Below, piece after piece: positions 17,331-25,307 of a stretch of DNA of 64,000 bases. Below the pieces are notes generated by a model that did no database searches, was not told the DNA's origin, and worked only from the letters and a program-made list of their open reading frames with translations. The translations under genes and the position numbers were made by a program. The DNA is from Casp-actino8 sp965659595 (GTDB lineage: Bacteria; Actinomycetota; Acidimicrobiia; Acidimicrobiales; Ilumatobacteraceae). The stretch covers positions 18,754 through 82,753 of the forward strand of contig CBFHWN010000002.1 of assembly GCA_965659595.1 (NCBI GenBank), read 5' to 3'. The number at the start of each line of letters is the position of its first letter. Within the stretch, counting starts at the first letter, position 1.

Positions 17331-19103
17331 ATGTCCGACCTTTTGTCGCTCGAGAACTGTCTGGCCGGCCGCGAGATCGGCGAGCCGCGGCTCGACCCGA
17401 GCGGACGATGGTTGGCTGTTGTGGCGACCGAATCTCTCGACCCGTCCTCGGACCGCAAGCCGCGGTGGTACGTCGAAGTGATCGATCTCGACGACTCGAC
17501 CGGTGAATGGCGCACGTTGTCGACCGTGCCGGTTCGTGGTGTTCGGGGACTGGGTGGTGGATCGTTCGACTGGGCACCCGATGGACGAACGATCGTTGCC
17601 GTGACTGCCGAGGGAGACGTGACCGAGTTCGATCTGGACGGATCGACGAGAATCCTGTTCCGGGCCGCCGGTCGAACAGTGTCGTCGCCGGTCGTCGATC
17701 CGTCGGGTGGGCGCGTGATCGTGGTGGTCGACCAAGGTGAGATCCTGTCGATCGATCGTCGGTCTGGTTCGATCGACCGTGTGGACGGCGGTCGATACGA
17801 GTTCGTGATCGATCCGATCGTGTGGAACGAGCGAGTCGTGTGGCACGGTTGGAATCCACCGAACATGCCGTGGGACGACGGCGCGCTCGCCACCACGAAT
17901 GGTGTCGTGTTGAGTGAGGCGGGACGACGCGTTCAGCAGCCTGACGTCACTCTCGACGGACGTCGGATCGGTTGGCTCGACGACGCGAGCGGATGGCTCA
18001 ACGTCACGACCGGAGATGGGCGTCGAGTGGGAGAGTCGTTCGAGCACGGTGGACCGGCGTGGGGAGAGCGACTTCGTTCGTGGTGTTGGAGCCCGGATGG
18101 ATCTCGGATCGCCTTCGTGCGCAACGAAGGCGGGTTCGGCCGACTCTGCACCGTCGACCTGTCGACCGGACTCGTCGACGACCGGGCCAAGGCGATCCAC
18201 GGTCAGTTGTCGTGGCGGGGCAGTCGATTGGCAGCGGTCCGCACCGGTGGGAAGACCCCGACGCAGATCGTCGTGTACGACACCGACGACTGGTCGCGTC
18301 GCACGGTCGCCGTCGGCCCGTCGTACGACTGGAACGGCCATCCGGCATTGGTCGAACCCGAGCTGGTCGTCACCGACAGTGGAGATGGCTGCACACTTCA
18401 CGCTCGCCTGTACCGTGCGCCGCGTCCGAACGGAGCCCTGTTGTGCTGGATCCACGGTGGTCCGACCGATCAATGGACGGTGTCGTTCAATACTCGATTC
18501 ACCTACTGGATCGATCGCGGGTACTCGATTCTCGTGCCCGACCATCGCGGAAGCACTGGTCACGGGCGGGCCTACACCGACGCGCTTCGTGGGGAATGGG
18601 GTCGCCTCGACGCACAGGACGTGGCAACGATTCTTCACGCCGTACAGGATCACGACGGGTGGACTTCGGAGAGCACCGCCGTGCTCGGATCGTCGGCGGG
18701 TGGACTCACCGCATTGGTCGTTGCGATCGAACACCCCGAACTTCTCGGCGCAGTGGTCGCGGCCTATCCGGTATCCGACATCGCCGCCCTCGACGCCACG
18801 ACCCATCGATTCGAGGCTCACTACAACCGCACTCTCACGGGTGATCGGCCGACCACTCGGGAGAAGTCGAGGGAACGTTCACCGATACATCGTGTCGCCG
18901 ACCTGTCGAGTCCGGTTCTCCTGCTGCACGGCGACGCCGATCCGGTGGTGTCGGTCGATCAGAGTCGCCGGCTCGCCGAGGTCGCGCCGCGCCAAGTCGA
19001 ATACGTCGAATACGCAGGGGAGGGACACGGCTTTCGCGCCTGGACGACTCGGCTCGACGAATATCGCCGAACGGAGGAGTTTCTGATTCGTCACCTGTCG
19101 TAG
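17331..19103 (+). CDS. prolyl oligopeptidase (S9) family peptidase
   Basis: 590-residue serine peptidase. The N-terminal part (about 1-340) has WD/PD40-like beta-propeller repeats such as FDWAPDGRTIV and WCWSPDGSRIAFV. The C-terminal part is an alpha/beta hydrolase with oxyanion-region IHGGPTDQW, nucleophile GSSAGG, the acid in LLHGDADPVVS, and the histidine in YAGEGHGF. No signal peptide is seen, so it is probably cytosolic; substrate is unknown. TACCAT (17319-17324) ends 6 nt before the ATG. Confidence 0.88.
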   Translation: MSDLLSLENCLAGREIGEPRLDPSGRWLAVVATESLDPSSDRKPRWYVEVIDLDDSTGEWRTLSTVPVRGVRGLGGGSFDWAPDGRTIVAVTAEGDVTEFDLDGSTRILFRAAGRTVSSPVVDPSGGRVIVVVDQGEILSIDRRSGSIDRVDGGRYEFVIDPIVWNERVVWHGWNPPNMPWDDGALATTNGVVLSEAGRRVQQPDVTLDGRRIGWLDDASGWLNVTTGDGRRVGESFEHGGPAWGERLRSWCWSPDGSRIAFVRNEGGFGRLCTVDLSTGLVDDRAKAIHGQLSWRGSRLAAVRTGGKTPTQIVVYDTDDWSRRTVAVGPSYDWNGHPALVEPELVVTDSGDGCTLHARLYRAPRPNGALLCWIHGGPTDQWTVSFNTRFTYWIDRGYSILVPDHRGSTGHGRAYTDALRGEWGRLDAQDVATILHAVQDHDGWTSESTAVLGSSAGGLTALVVAIEHPELLGAVVAAYPVSDIAALDATTHRFEAHYNRTLTGDRPTTREKSRERSPIHRVADLSSPVLLLHGDADPVVSVDQSRRLAEVAPRQVEYVEYAGEGHGFRAWTTRLDEYRRTEEFLIRHLS

Positions 19104-19123
19104 GCGGGGGTAGCGTTCCGCCG

Positions 19124-19558
19124 GTGACCGACTGGAACCCACTCGATCCGGACGCTTCCAACGTCTTCTACGACCTCTCGTCGTGGACGTCGGATCAGCA
19201 AGCCGAACTCACTGCGTTGCTCGCCAATGCCGACATCTCGCACGCGTGGGTCGAATCCGAATTGGTCGTTCCCGAAGTTCACGAGAGCATCGTCGACCGA
19301 CTTTTCGACCGTCTTGAAAAGGAACTCGGAATCGGCACCACGGCGGTTCAAGGTGGAGTGGGTGAAGGGGACGAGGTCACCGAATACGACCTCGACGAGT
19401 ATTCGATGCAGGAGCGCCGCGAGATCACCGAACGTTTGGTGGCGTCTCGAATCACTCACCGCTGGACCGAAGAGATCCTCGTCGTACCGACGGGCGCCGA
19501 AGATCTGGTCGAGTCGATTCTCGACGAGTACGACAACGTCGCCTTCGACGACGACTGA
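19124..19558 (+). CDS. uncharacterised protein with two copies of a ~50-aa domain
   Basis: Acidic 144-residue protein that I do not recognise. It contains an internal duplication: residues 16-67 (YDLSSW...ISHAWVESELVVP...) align with residues 88-137 (YDLDEY...ITHRWTEEILVVP...), sharing H-x-W and ELVVP/ILVVP cores. The alternating pattern suggests two alpha-beta units, possibly like DUF2007-type signal-transducing folds; that is a guess. The GTG start is supported by TAGCGT (19111-19116) 7 nt upstream. The next gene starts 4 bp after its stop, so the two may be co-expressed. Confidence 0.75.
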   Translation: MTDWNPLDPDASNVFYDLSSWTSDQQAELTALLANADISHAWVESELVVPEVHESIVDRLFDRLEKELGIGTTAVQGGVGEGDEVTEYDLDEYSMQERREITERLVASRITHRWTEEILVVPTGAEDLVESILDEYDNVAFDDD

Positions 19559-19562
19559 TGTC

Positions 19563-20261
19563 ATGAGCGTCCTGCTCGCCGAACTCGAGATCTGGCACAC
19601 CCGTCCTCTCACACCGACGCGGCGCCTGTCTCTCGGGCACATGGTGCTGCCTTGCGATCCGGCCCCGGGTTTCGGTGGATTGCTCCTCGGTGCGATCATC
19701 GCTCGTCACGCGGTCGACATCGACCATGACCTGTTACCCGACACCCATCGCCTGCTCGCGCAGATTCAGCGGGGAGAACGGGTCGTACAGCCGCGACTTC
19801 GACATCGCTTCCAGGTCGACCGTCACGGTTTGGCATTGAGTCGACATCGCGTGTTCGGCGTGGGTGACGACATCGAATTCGATCTCGACACACAGGGAAG
19901 CCCGATGCAACAAGTGCTCGGAGCGATCTATGCGCTCGAGCGACTCGACCTGGCCACTCGTCGCGACCTGGAGTCAGTGTTCACCAAGTCGTTGGCATGG
20001 CGTGGTCCACTCGGCGCAGCGTTCGTCGCTCATCTCGCTGGTTCGAAGACGTCGTCACTCCGATCACTCGCTGATCCGCGGGCGTGGGCGCTCGACGTTC
20101 TCGGATTTCCCGAAGGAACGGCCAAGCCGTCGAAGCGCGAGGTCTCGGAGCGTTTCCGTCGACGGCTGCGCGAGGTTCATCCCGACCACGGGGGCGATCA
20201 TTCGACGGCGAGTGCATCGATCGGCGATCTCAGCGAGGCTCGTCGAATCCTGGGTGGCTGA
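19563..20261 (+). CDS. uncharacterised protein with a C-terminal J-like domain
   Basis: 232-residue protein. The first ~165 residues are unrecognised. The C-terminal ~60 residues resemble a DnaJ J-domain: a helix FRRRLREV followed by the HPD tripeptide (about 206-208), HGGDH, then EARRIL. The HPD motif is what stimulates DnaK ATPase in J-proteins, so a co-chaperone role with a private N-terminal domain is plausible. It directly follows the duplicated-domain gene, and its end overlaps the convergent MFS gene by 32 bp. Confidence 0.72.
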   Translation: MSVLLAELEIWHTRPLTPTRRLSLGHMVLPCDPAPGFGGLLLGAIIARHAVDIDHDLLPDTHRLLAQIQRGERVVQPRLRHRFQVDRHGLALSRHRVFGVGDDIEFDLDTQGSPMQQVLGAIYALERLDLATRRDLESVFTKSLAWRGPLGAAFVAHLAGSKTSSLRSLADPRAWALDVLGFPEGTAKPSKREVSERFRRRLREVHPDHGGDHSTASASIGDLSEARRILGG

Positions 20262-21792
20262 TCGACTCGCGATCACTCGGATTGATCTCCTCGAGTTCGC
20301 GATGAGCAGTCTCGGGATAGGTGCGCCACACGATCAGTGCTACGACGAGTGTGCCGACGAGCAGAACACTCATGATGGGTCCGTGCGACACGCCGCGATC
20401 GAGCAGGGCTCCGGTTGCGAGCAGTGAGATGCTCCCGCCCACCAAGGCACTGGCGAGAATCAAGAATGCAGCTCGACCACGTCGGCCCGTCGGGAAGAGT
20501 TCGGTCCGGTAGACGGCGAGCGGCGGGTAGGCGGTAGCGGCCACGACGGCCCCCACGATGGCGGTCGTCCACATGAGGGGTCCGGACAGCCAGAACGTGG
20601 TCGCGAGCAGGGTGCCTCCGACTGGCACGCAGACGGTGGCCAGTCGCCGTCGTCCCTGTCGATCGGCGATTCGTCCGCCGACAACGAGACCGATCACGGC
20701 CGGGGTCGCCGACGCGAAGGCGAACACCGTGACCATGCCGGCCGAAAAGCCGCGTTCATCCTTCAAGAAGGCGTTCTGGAAGAACGAGGCCGGTGCGATG
20801 AGGAGGTTGCCGAAGAATGCCACTGCCATCTGGATCGCCAGTCGATTGCCCTGTATCGGAGCGTCTGGTGCGGCCGGGGCTTCCACTCGTCTTTCGACGT
20901 GCATCTCGAATCGGCGGGTCTCCGGGAGGCGACGCGTCAGGTCGACGGCGACCAGCAGCCAGATGAGGGACAGGGCGTAGATGATGCGCCAGCCATCGGG
21001 TCCGAGATCGGCGAAAGGGAGCGAGATCACCGCGACACCGGCTCCGATCCCACTCGCCATGGCGAGAATGCTCACGGCGTAGGCGCGCGTATTGCGTGGC
21101 ATCTCCTCGGCAGCGATCACCGCGACGAGCAGATCGAGGGCGAGGCCGAGAGGTCGACTCAGCGTCTGGGTGGCGACGAGGATCGGGAAGTTGGGCGCAA
21201 GTGCTCCGAGCGCAGCGAGCAGAGGTGCAGTCCACGCGAGAACGATCACGACCCGACGGCGGCCCAGGCGATCGGCCGCGAGGGCGGCCGGCAAACCGAT
21301 GAGAATTCCGAGCCGTACGACCGTTCCACCGACGCCGCGTCCCCAGTCGCCGACACCGAGGTCGTCGCCGGCGAAAGCGACGGTTTGTGTAAAGAGAGTG
21401 TTCACGAATGCCGAGAGAAGACTGGCCGCGGCGAGGAGGCCGAGAACCAGAACTTGTCTCTCGTCGAGCCGATCGGGAGGAGCCCACCATGGATTGGAGT
21501 CGCGCCCCGGTCGACGGCGTCGAATCGTGAGATTCACGAGTGGGCGGAACATCCAACCGAACCATGGCACCACGAGCGAGTACTCGGTTTCCTCGACGAG
21601 ATGAGTTCGTCGTTCATCGGATCGAACAGTGCGCCGATACGAACGGAACGGGCCTTTCGACTGGACGAACTCGGTGACGTGGTCGTCCCGACTCGAGATC
21701 TGCTCGGTCACGAGGTCGTCCCGCGCGCTATTGAGCCACTGTTCGTCCTCGATCGACCAGCTGCGAACGACATGCCTGGTCGCAAGACCCAC
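20230..21792 (-). CDS. MFS transporter with an N-terminal soluble segment
   Basis: 520-residue protein. Residues about 1-110 are soluble and include GPFRSYRR and VEETEYSLVVPWFGWMFRP, reminiscent of the end of an SRPBCC/polyketide-cyclase-like domain. The rest has about twelve hydrophobic segments with major-facilitator motifs DRLGRRRVVIVLAW and GGRIADRQGRRRLATV. Substrate unknown. The GTG at 21792 is chosen because TATGCT (21799-21804) ends 6 nt before it; the farther ATG at 21849 would run into murA. The 3' end overlaps the J-like gene. Confidence 0.8.
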   Translation of the reverse strand: MGLATRHVVRSWSIEDEQWLNSARDDLVTEQISSRDDHVTEFVQSKGPFRSYRRTVRSDERRTHLVEETEYSLVVPWFGWMFRPLVNLTIRRRRPGRDSNPWWAPPDRLDERQVLVLGLLAAASLLSAFVNTLFTQTVAFAGDDLGVGDWGRGVGGTVVRLGILIGLPAALAADRLGRRRVVIVLAWTAPLLAALGALAPNFPILVATQTLSRPLGLALDLLVAVIAAEEMPRNTRAYAVSILAMASGIGAGVAVISLPFADLGPDGWRIIYALSLIWLLVAVDLTRRLPETRRFEMHVERRVEAPAAPDAPIQGNRLAIQMAVAFFGNLLIAPASFFQNAFLKDERGFSAGMVTVFAFASATPAVIGLVVGGRIADRQGRRRLATVCVPVGGTLLATTFWLSGPLMWTTAIVGAVVAATAYPPLAVYRTELFPTGRRGRAAFLILASALVGGSISLLATGALLDRGVSHGPIMSVLLVGTLVVALIVWRTYPETAHRELEEINPSDRESISHPGFDEPR

Positions 21793-21798
21793 GGGCCG

Positions 21799-21808
21799 AG
21801 CATACTGG
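21799..21808. promoter_or_regulatory. overlapping divergent -10 elements for the MFS gene and murA
   Basis: The 10-bp AGCATACTGG contains TATGCT on the minus strand, ending 6 nt before the MFS GTG, and CATACT/TACTGG on the plus strand, ending 7-9 nt before the murA ATG. The two start codons are only 23 bp apart. Both genes would be leaderless and compete for one polymerase site. Confidence 0.45.
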
Positions 21809-21815
21809 TGGCCGT

Positions 21816-23078
21816 ATGAGTCGGATCGTGGCGCATCGAAGTGGTCCACTCGCTGGAGTCGTCGACGTTCCGGGTGCCAAGAATTCGGTTCTCAAGTTGA
21901 TGGTCGCTTCGTTGTACGCGCCGGGCGAGCATCGACTGACGAACGTTCCCGAGATCTCCGACGTCGACGCCATGGGATCGCTGCTCGGATCACTCGGAGT
22001 CGACGTGAAGTTCACGTCGTCAGGCTCGCATGAGCTCGTGCTGGTCAATTCGGGTGATGTCGCATCAGTGGCTCCGCCCGACGAGGTGGGAAGTATTCGG
22101 GCCTCCATCAATCTCCTCGGGCCCTTGCTCGCCTGTCGCGGTCACGTTCGACTCGACATGCCGGGCGGCGACGACTTCGGTTCCCGTCCGATCGACATGC
22201 ACGTCGCTGGATTGTCGGCGATGGGTGTGAGTTTCGAAGCCGATCCGACTCATCTCGAGGCCCGAGTCGATCGGCTGCATGGCGCCGACGTCGTGCTCGA
22301 CTATCCGTCGGTCGGTGCCACCGAGAACGTCATGTGTGCTGCGGTGCATGCGGACGGTGTCACGACCATCAGACACGCAGCGCGCGAGCCCGAAGTGGCC
22401 GACCTCGCTCGTCTGTTCGTCGAGATGGGAGCCCGAATCGACGGCATCGGAACCGACGTCTTACGTGTCGACGGTGTACCTCGAGGTTCGCTCGTACCTC
22501 GAAACCATGCCGTGGTGAACGATCGGATTCAGGCCGCGACGTACATGGCGGCCACCGCCGTGCTTGGCGGTGACGTCTTGGTGCGCGGTGCCGAGGCTGA
22601 GCACATGACGATGTTTCTCCACAAACTCGACGAGATGGGCGTGAACCTAGACGTGGTCGACCAAGGAATTCGCGTGTCGATCGATCATCGCCTCACCAAT
22701 GTCGACGTGCAGACCCTTCCCTATCCAGGAGTTGCTACCGACTACAAGCCCCTCATGGTGACGATGATGGCCGTCGCCGAGGGTGTGGGAGTCATGACCG
22801 AAAATCTGTATCCGGGTCGCTTCCGGTACGTGGAGGAATTGTCGAAGTTGGGAGCCGATATCCGCACCGACGGACATCACGCGGTCGTGCACGGTGTCGA
22901 ACGACTACGAGGCACAGCTGTGGCCGCTCCCGACATCAGGGCTGGAGCCGCACTCGTCGTCGCCGGTCTGGCCGCCGAGGGTCGCACCATGATCTCGGGG
23001 TTCGAGCACGTGGAACGAGGCTACGACGACTTGGTGGGCCGGCTCTCAGCCATCGGCGCTCGACTCGAGCGCGTCTGA
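21816..23078 (+). CDS. murA: UDP-N-acetylglucosamine 1-carboxyvinyltransferase (Cys-to-Asp active site)
   Basis: First committed step of peptidoglycan synthesis: adds enolpyruvate from PEP to UDP-GlcNAc. The 420-residue protein has GAKNSVLKLM (K22, N23), GATENVMCAA, AREPEVADLARLF, TDYKPLM with the catalytic Asp, and the C-terminal FEHVERGYDDLVGRL. The PEP-loop motif reads MPGGDDFGSRP, with Asp119 where most MurA proteins have Cys115. The same Cys-to-Asp change makes MurA of mycobacteria and chlamydia insensitive to fosfomycin. Its end overlaps a small reverse-strand gene by 33 bp. Confidence 0.95.
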   Translation: MSRIVAHRSGPLAGVVDVPGAKNSVLKLMVASLYAPGEHRLTNVPEISDVDAMGSLLGSLGVDVKFTSSGSHELVLVNSGDVASVAPPDEVGSIRASINLLGPLLACRGHVRLDMPGGDDFGSRPIDMHVAGLSAMGVSFEADPTHLEARVDRLHGADVVLDYPSVGATENVMCAAVHADGVTTIRHAAREPEVADLARLFVEMGARIDGIGTDVLRVDGVPRGSLVPRNHAVVNDRIQAATYMAATAVLGGDVLVRGAEAEHMTMFLHKLDEMGVNLDVVDQGIRVSIDHRLTNVDVQTLPYPGVATDYKPLMVTMMAVAEGVGVMTENLYPGRFRYVEELSKLGADIRTDGHHAVVHGVERLRGTAVAAPDIRAGAALVVAGLAAEGRTMISGFEHVERGYDDLVGRLSAIGARLERV

Positions 23079-23231
23079 CCGGTCGTCCTCCTCGACGAGG
23101 TGAGAGTTCACCCGTCGGCGAACCACGGCCAACAGCCCGATCACGACCGCGATCGGTCCGGCGACGAGCAGAATCTCGTCCCATCCACCCTGGTGAGCGA
23201 GGAGGGACGCATGGCTGACGAGAGGTGTCAT
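23046..23231 (-). CDS. small single-span membrane protein
   Basis: 61-residue product with a short N-terminal LLAHQGGWDE segment, one hydrophobic span (about ILLVAGPIAVVIGLLAVV, residues 20-38), and a basic then acidic tail RRRVNSHLVEEDDRSD. The basic flank after the span suggests a cytosolic C-terminus. No function recognised. Support comes from the coherent membrane topology and from filling an otherwise empty gap; no ribosome-binding site or -10 box was seen. It overlaps the murA 3' end. Confidence 0.5.
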   Translation of the reverse strand: MTPLVSHASLLAHQGGWDEILLVAGPIAVVIGLLAVVRRRVNSHLVEEDDRSDALESSADG

Positions 23232-23328
23232 GACATGTGACCCCGAGCCGTGAAACTCATCGCCAGCCACTCTACGATCAAGGTCAGGTACTCCGTTCGG
23301 TGTTCCGTCATCGTGTCCGAAAGTCATC

Positions 23329-23562
23329 ATGAGCTCGCTGCGCAACCAGGTCGAAGAAACACTCGAAGCGATCCGTCCGGCTCTGCAAGCCGACGGTGGT
23401 GACATCGAGTTGAAAGGCGTCGACGAGTCGACCGGCATCGTGTCGGTCACCCTGGTTGGCGCGTGCGGCACATGCCCGGCGTCGACCCAGACGCTGAAGG
23501 ACGGGATCGAGAGGATCATGAGAGATCGTGTCGACGGAGTCACCGAAGTGGTGAACGTGTGA
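23329..23562 (+). CDS. NifU C-terminal / NfuA-like Fe-S scaffold protein
   Basis: 77-residue protein made only of the NifU C-terminal domain: EETLEAIRPALQADGGDIEL, then VGACGTCPAS with the CxxC that holds a bridging 4Fe-4S cluster, then LKDGIERIM. It is probably an Fe-S carrier. A cysteine desulfurase is encoded 7 kb away (30379). Its stop overlaps the GTG of the meaB-like gene (GTGA), so the two are translationally coupled. Confidence 0.9.
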   Translation: MSSLRNQVEETLEAIRPALQADGGDIELKGVDESTGIVSVTLVGACGTCPASTQTLKDGIERIMRDRVDGVTEVVNV

Positions 23563-24509
23563 GCGACACGGGTGCTCTCTTCCAGTCGGCGCTCTCCGGG
23601 GATCGAGCGTCGTTGGCTCGGCTCATGTCACTGGTCGAACGAGGTGGAGAGGAAGCCCGAGAAATCGGGCGACTGGCCTATCCACTCGGCGGCGCGGCGT
23701 ACACCGTCGGCATCACCGGTGCGCCTGGGGCCGGCAAGAGCACACTCACGTCGGCCACCATCTCGCACATGCGGTCGCTCGGTCTCGAAGTGGCGGTTCT
23801 CGCTGTCGATCCGACCTCGCCGTTCACCGGTGGAGCGATCCTTGGTGATCGGGTTCGTATGCAGGACCATGCCACCGACCCGGGGGTGTTCATCCGCTCG
23901 ATGGCCACCCGAGGGCATCTTGGCGGTCTTTCCCTCGCGGCGCCAGAAGCCGTCCGCCTCCTCGACGCTCTCGGTCGTGGCTGGGTTCTCGTCGAGACGG
24001 TCGGCGTCGGCCAGGTCGAGGTCGAGATCGCCGGCAAAGCCGACACCACAGTGGTGGTGGTGAATCCCGGTTGGGGCGACTCGGTCCAGGCCAACAAAGC
24101 CGGTCTCATGGAGATCGCCGACGTGTTCGTGATCAACAAAGCCGATCGCAAGGGCGTCGACGACACCCGTCGCGACCTCGAGCAGATGCTCGATCTGTCG
24201 GAGATTCCGACCGGAGCCTGGCGTCCTCCGATCGTCTCCACAGTTGCCACCGACGGTACGGGTGTGGCCGAACTGTGGGATCACATCAATGAGCATCGCA
24301 ATGCCATCTCGGCGTCGGGCGAACTCGAACGTCGTCGTCGGCACCGGTTACGCGAAGAACTACGCGAGATCGTGGCTCGCCGACTCGAGCAGAAGGCGCG
24401 GCAGATCTGTACCGGTGAGCGATGGGACGACCTCACCGACGGCGTGGTCGATCGCTCGATCGACCCGTGGTCGGCCGCTGACGAAATGCTGAGCGGTGTC
24501 GACGCCTGA
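23559..24509 (+). CDS. meaB: MeaB/ArgK-family G3E GTPase
   Basis: 316-residue P-loop GTPase that, by family, gates cofactor loading of adenosylcobalamin-dependent acyl-CoA mutases such as methylmalonyl-CoA mutase. Motifs: GITGAPGAGKSTLTSA (Walker A), VLAVDPTSPFTGGAILGDRVRM, RGHLGG, VETVGVGQVEVEIA, and NKADRKG. No mutase gene is in the window. It is coupled to the NfuA-like gene upstream and followed after 18 bp by an enoyl-CoA hydratase gene. Confidence 0.9.
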   Translation: MSDTGALFQSALSGDRASLARLMSLVERGGEEAREIGRLAYPLGGAAYTVGITGAPGAGKSTLTSATISHMRSLGLEVAVLAVDPTSPFTGGAILGDRVRMQDHATDPGVFIRSMATRGHLGGLSLAAPEAVRLLDALGRGWVLVETVGVGQVEVEIAGKADTTVVVVNPGWGDSVQANKAGLMEIADVFVINKADRKGVDDTRRDLEQMLDLSEIPTGAWRPPIVSTVATDGTGVAELWDHINEHRNAISASGELERRRRHRLREELREIVARRLEQKARQICTGERWDDLTDGVVDRSIDPWSAADEMLSGVDA

Positions 24510-24527
24510 GAGAAAAGCGAGGACGAG

Positions 24528-25307
24528 ATGAGCCATGACGATCTGGTGATGGTGGACCGTCGTGACGACGGGGTCGCCGTCGTCACCTTGAACAACCCGA
24601 AGGTGAATGCGTTGAGCCAGGCTCTTCTCTCGCGCCTCGCTGCCGTTGCCGCCGAGCTGACGGCCGATCCGCCCGGTTCGGTGGTGATCACCGGAGGCGA
24701 TCGACTCTTCGCCGCCGGAGCCGACATCTCCGAATTCGGCGGTCCCGACGAGGCTGACACGATTGGAGCCGCCTTCCACCGCGCACTCGACGCCGTGGCG
24801 GCGATTCCTCGTTTCGTGATCGCGGCCGTGAGTGGATTCGCGCTCGGTGGTGGATGTGAACTCGCTCTCGCCTGCGACTATCGAATCGCTGGTGAACGGG
24901 CGGTGTTCGGGCAGCCCGAGATCCTTCTCGGAATCGTTCCCGGTGGGGGAGGCACGCAGAGGCTGTCTCGTCTCGTCGGACCGAGTCGGGCGAAGGAACT
25001 CATGATCACCGGACGTCAGGTGAAGTCATCCGAAGCTCTTGCGATCGGTCTGGCCGATGAGGTGGTCGCCGATGATGCCTTGATGAATCGTGCGCTGTCA
25101 CTCGCCGCCGAAGTTGCACATGGAGCGCTGGTGTCTCAGGCTCTCGTGAAGCGAGCGGTCGACGAAGGTCTCTCGTCGAGCCTCGTCGACGGCCTTCTTC
25201 TCGAACGACGCTTGTTCGTCGAATCGTTCCGATCCGAGGACAGTCGTATCGGTGTGCAGAGTTTTCTCACCAACGGACCGGGCCGAGCCGAGTTCACCGG
25301 TCGCTGA
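24528..25307 (+). CDS. enoyl-CoA hydratase/isomerase family protein
   Basis: Crotonase-fold protein of 259 residues. It has LNNPKVNALS, FAAGADISEF and SGFALGGGCELALACDYRIA with the first catalytic Glu. The second is in FGQPEILLGIVPGGGGTQRL. Both glutamates of hydratases are present, so hydration of a 2-enoyl-CoA is likely, with substrate unknown. A ribosome-binding site GAGGACGAG precedes the ATG. It lies downstream of meaB in the same direction, and its last 14 bp overlap the convergent glycosyltransferase gene. Confidence 0.9.
   Translation: MSHDDLVMVDRRDDGVAVVTLNNPKVNALSQALLSRLAAVAAELTADPPGSVVITGGDRLFAAGADISEFGGPDEADTIGAAFHRALDAVAAIPRFVIAAVSGFALGGGCELALACDYRIAGERAVFGQPEILLGIVPGGGGTQRLSRLVGPSRAKELMITGRQVKSSEALAIGLADEVVADDALMNRALSLAAEVAHGALVSQALVKRAVDEGLSSSLVDGLLLERRLFVESFRSEDSRIGVQSFLTNGPGRAEFTGR

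Noticed and set aside
17169..18821. 550-codon minus-strand frame opposite the S9 peptidase
   Set aside because: Opposite a protein with propeller repeats and a complete catalytic triad; the antisense product has no recognisable fold.
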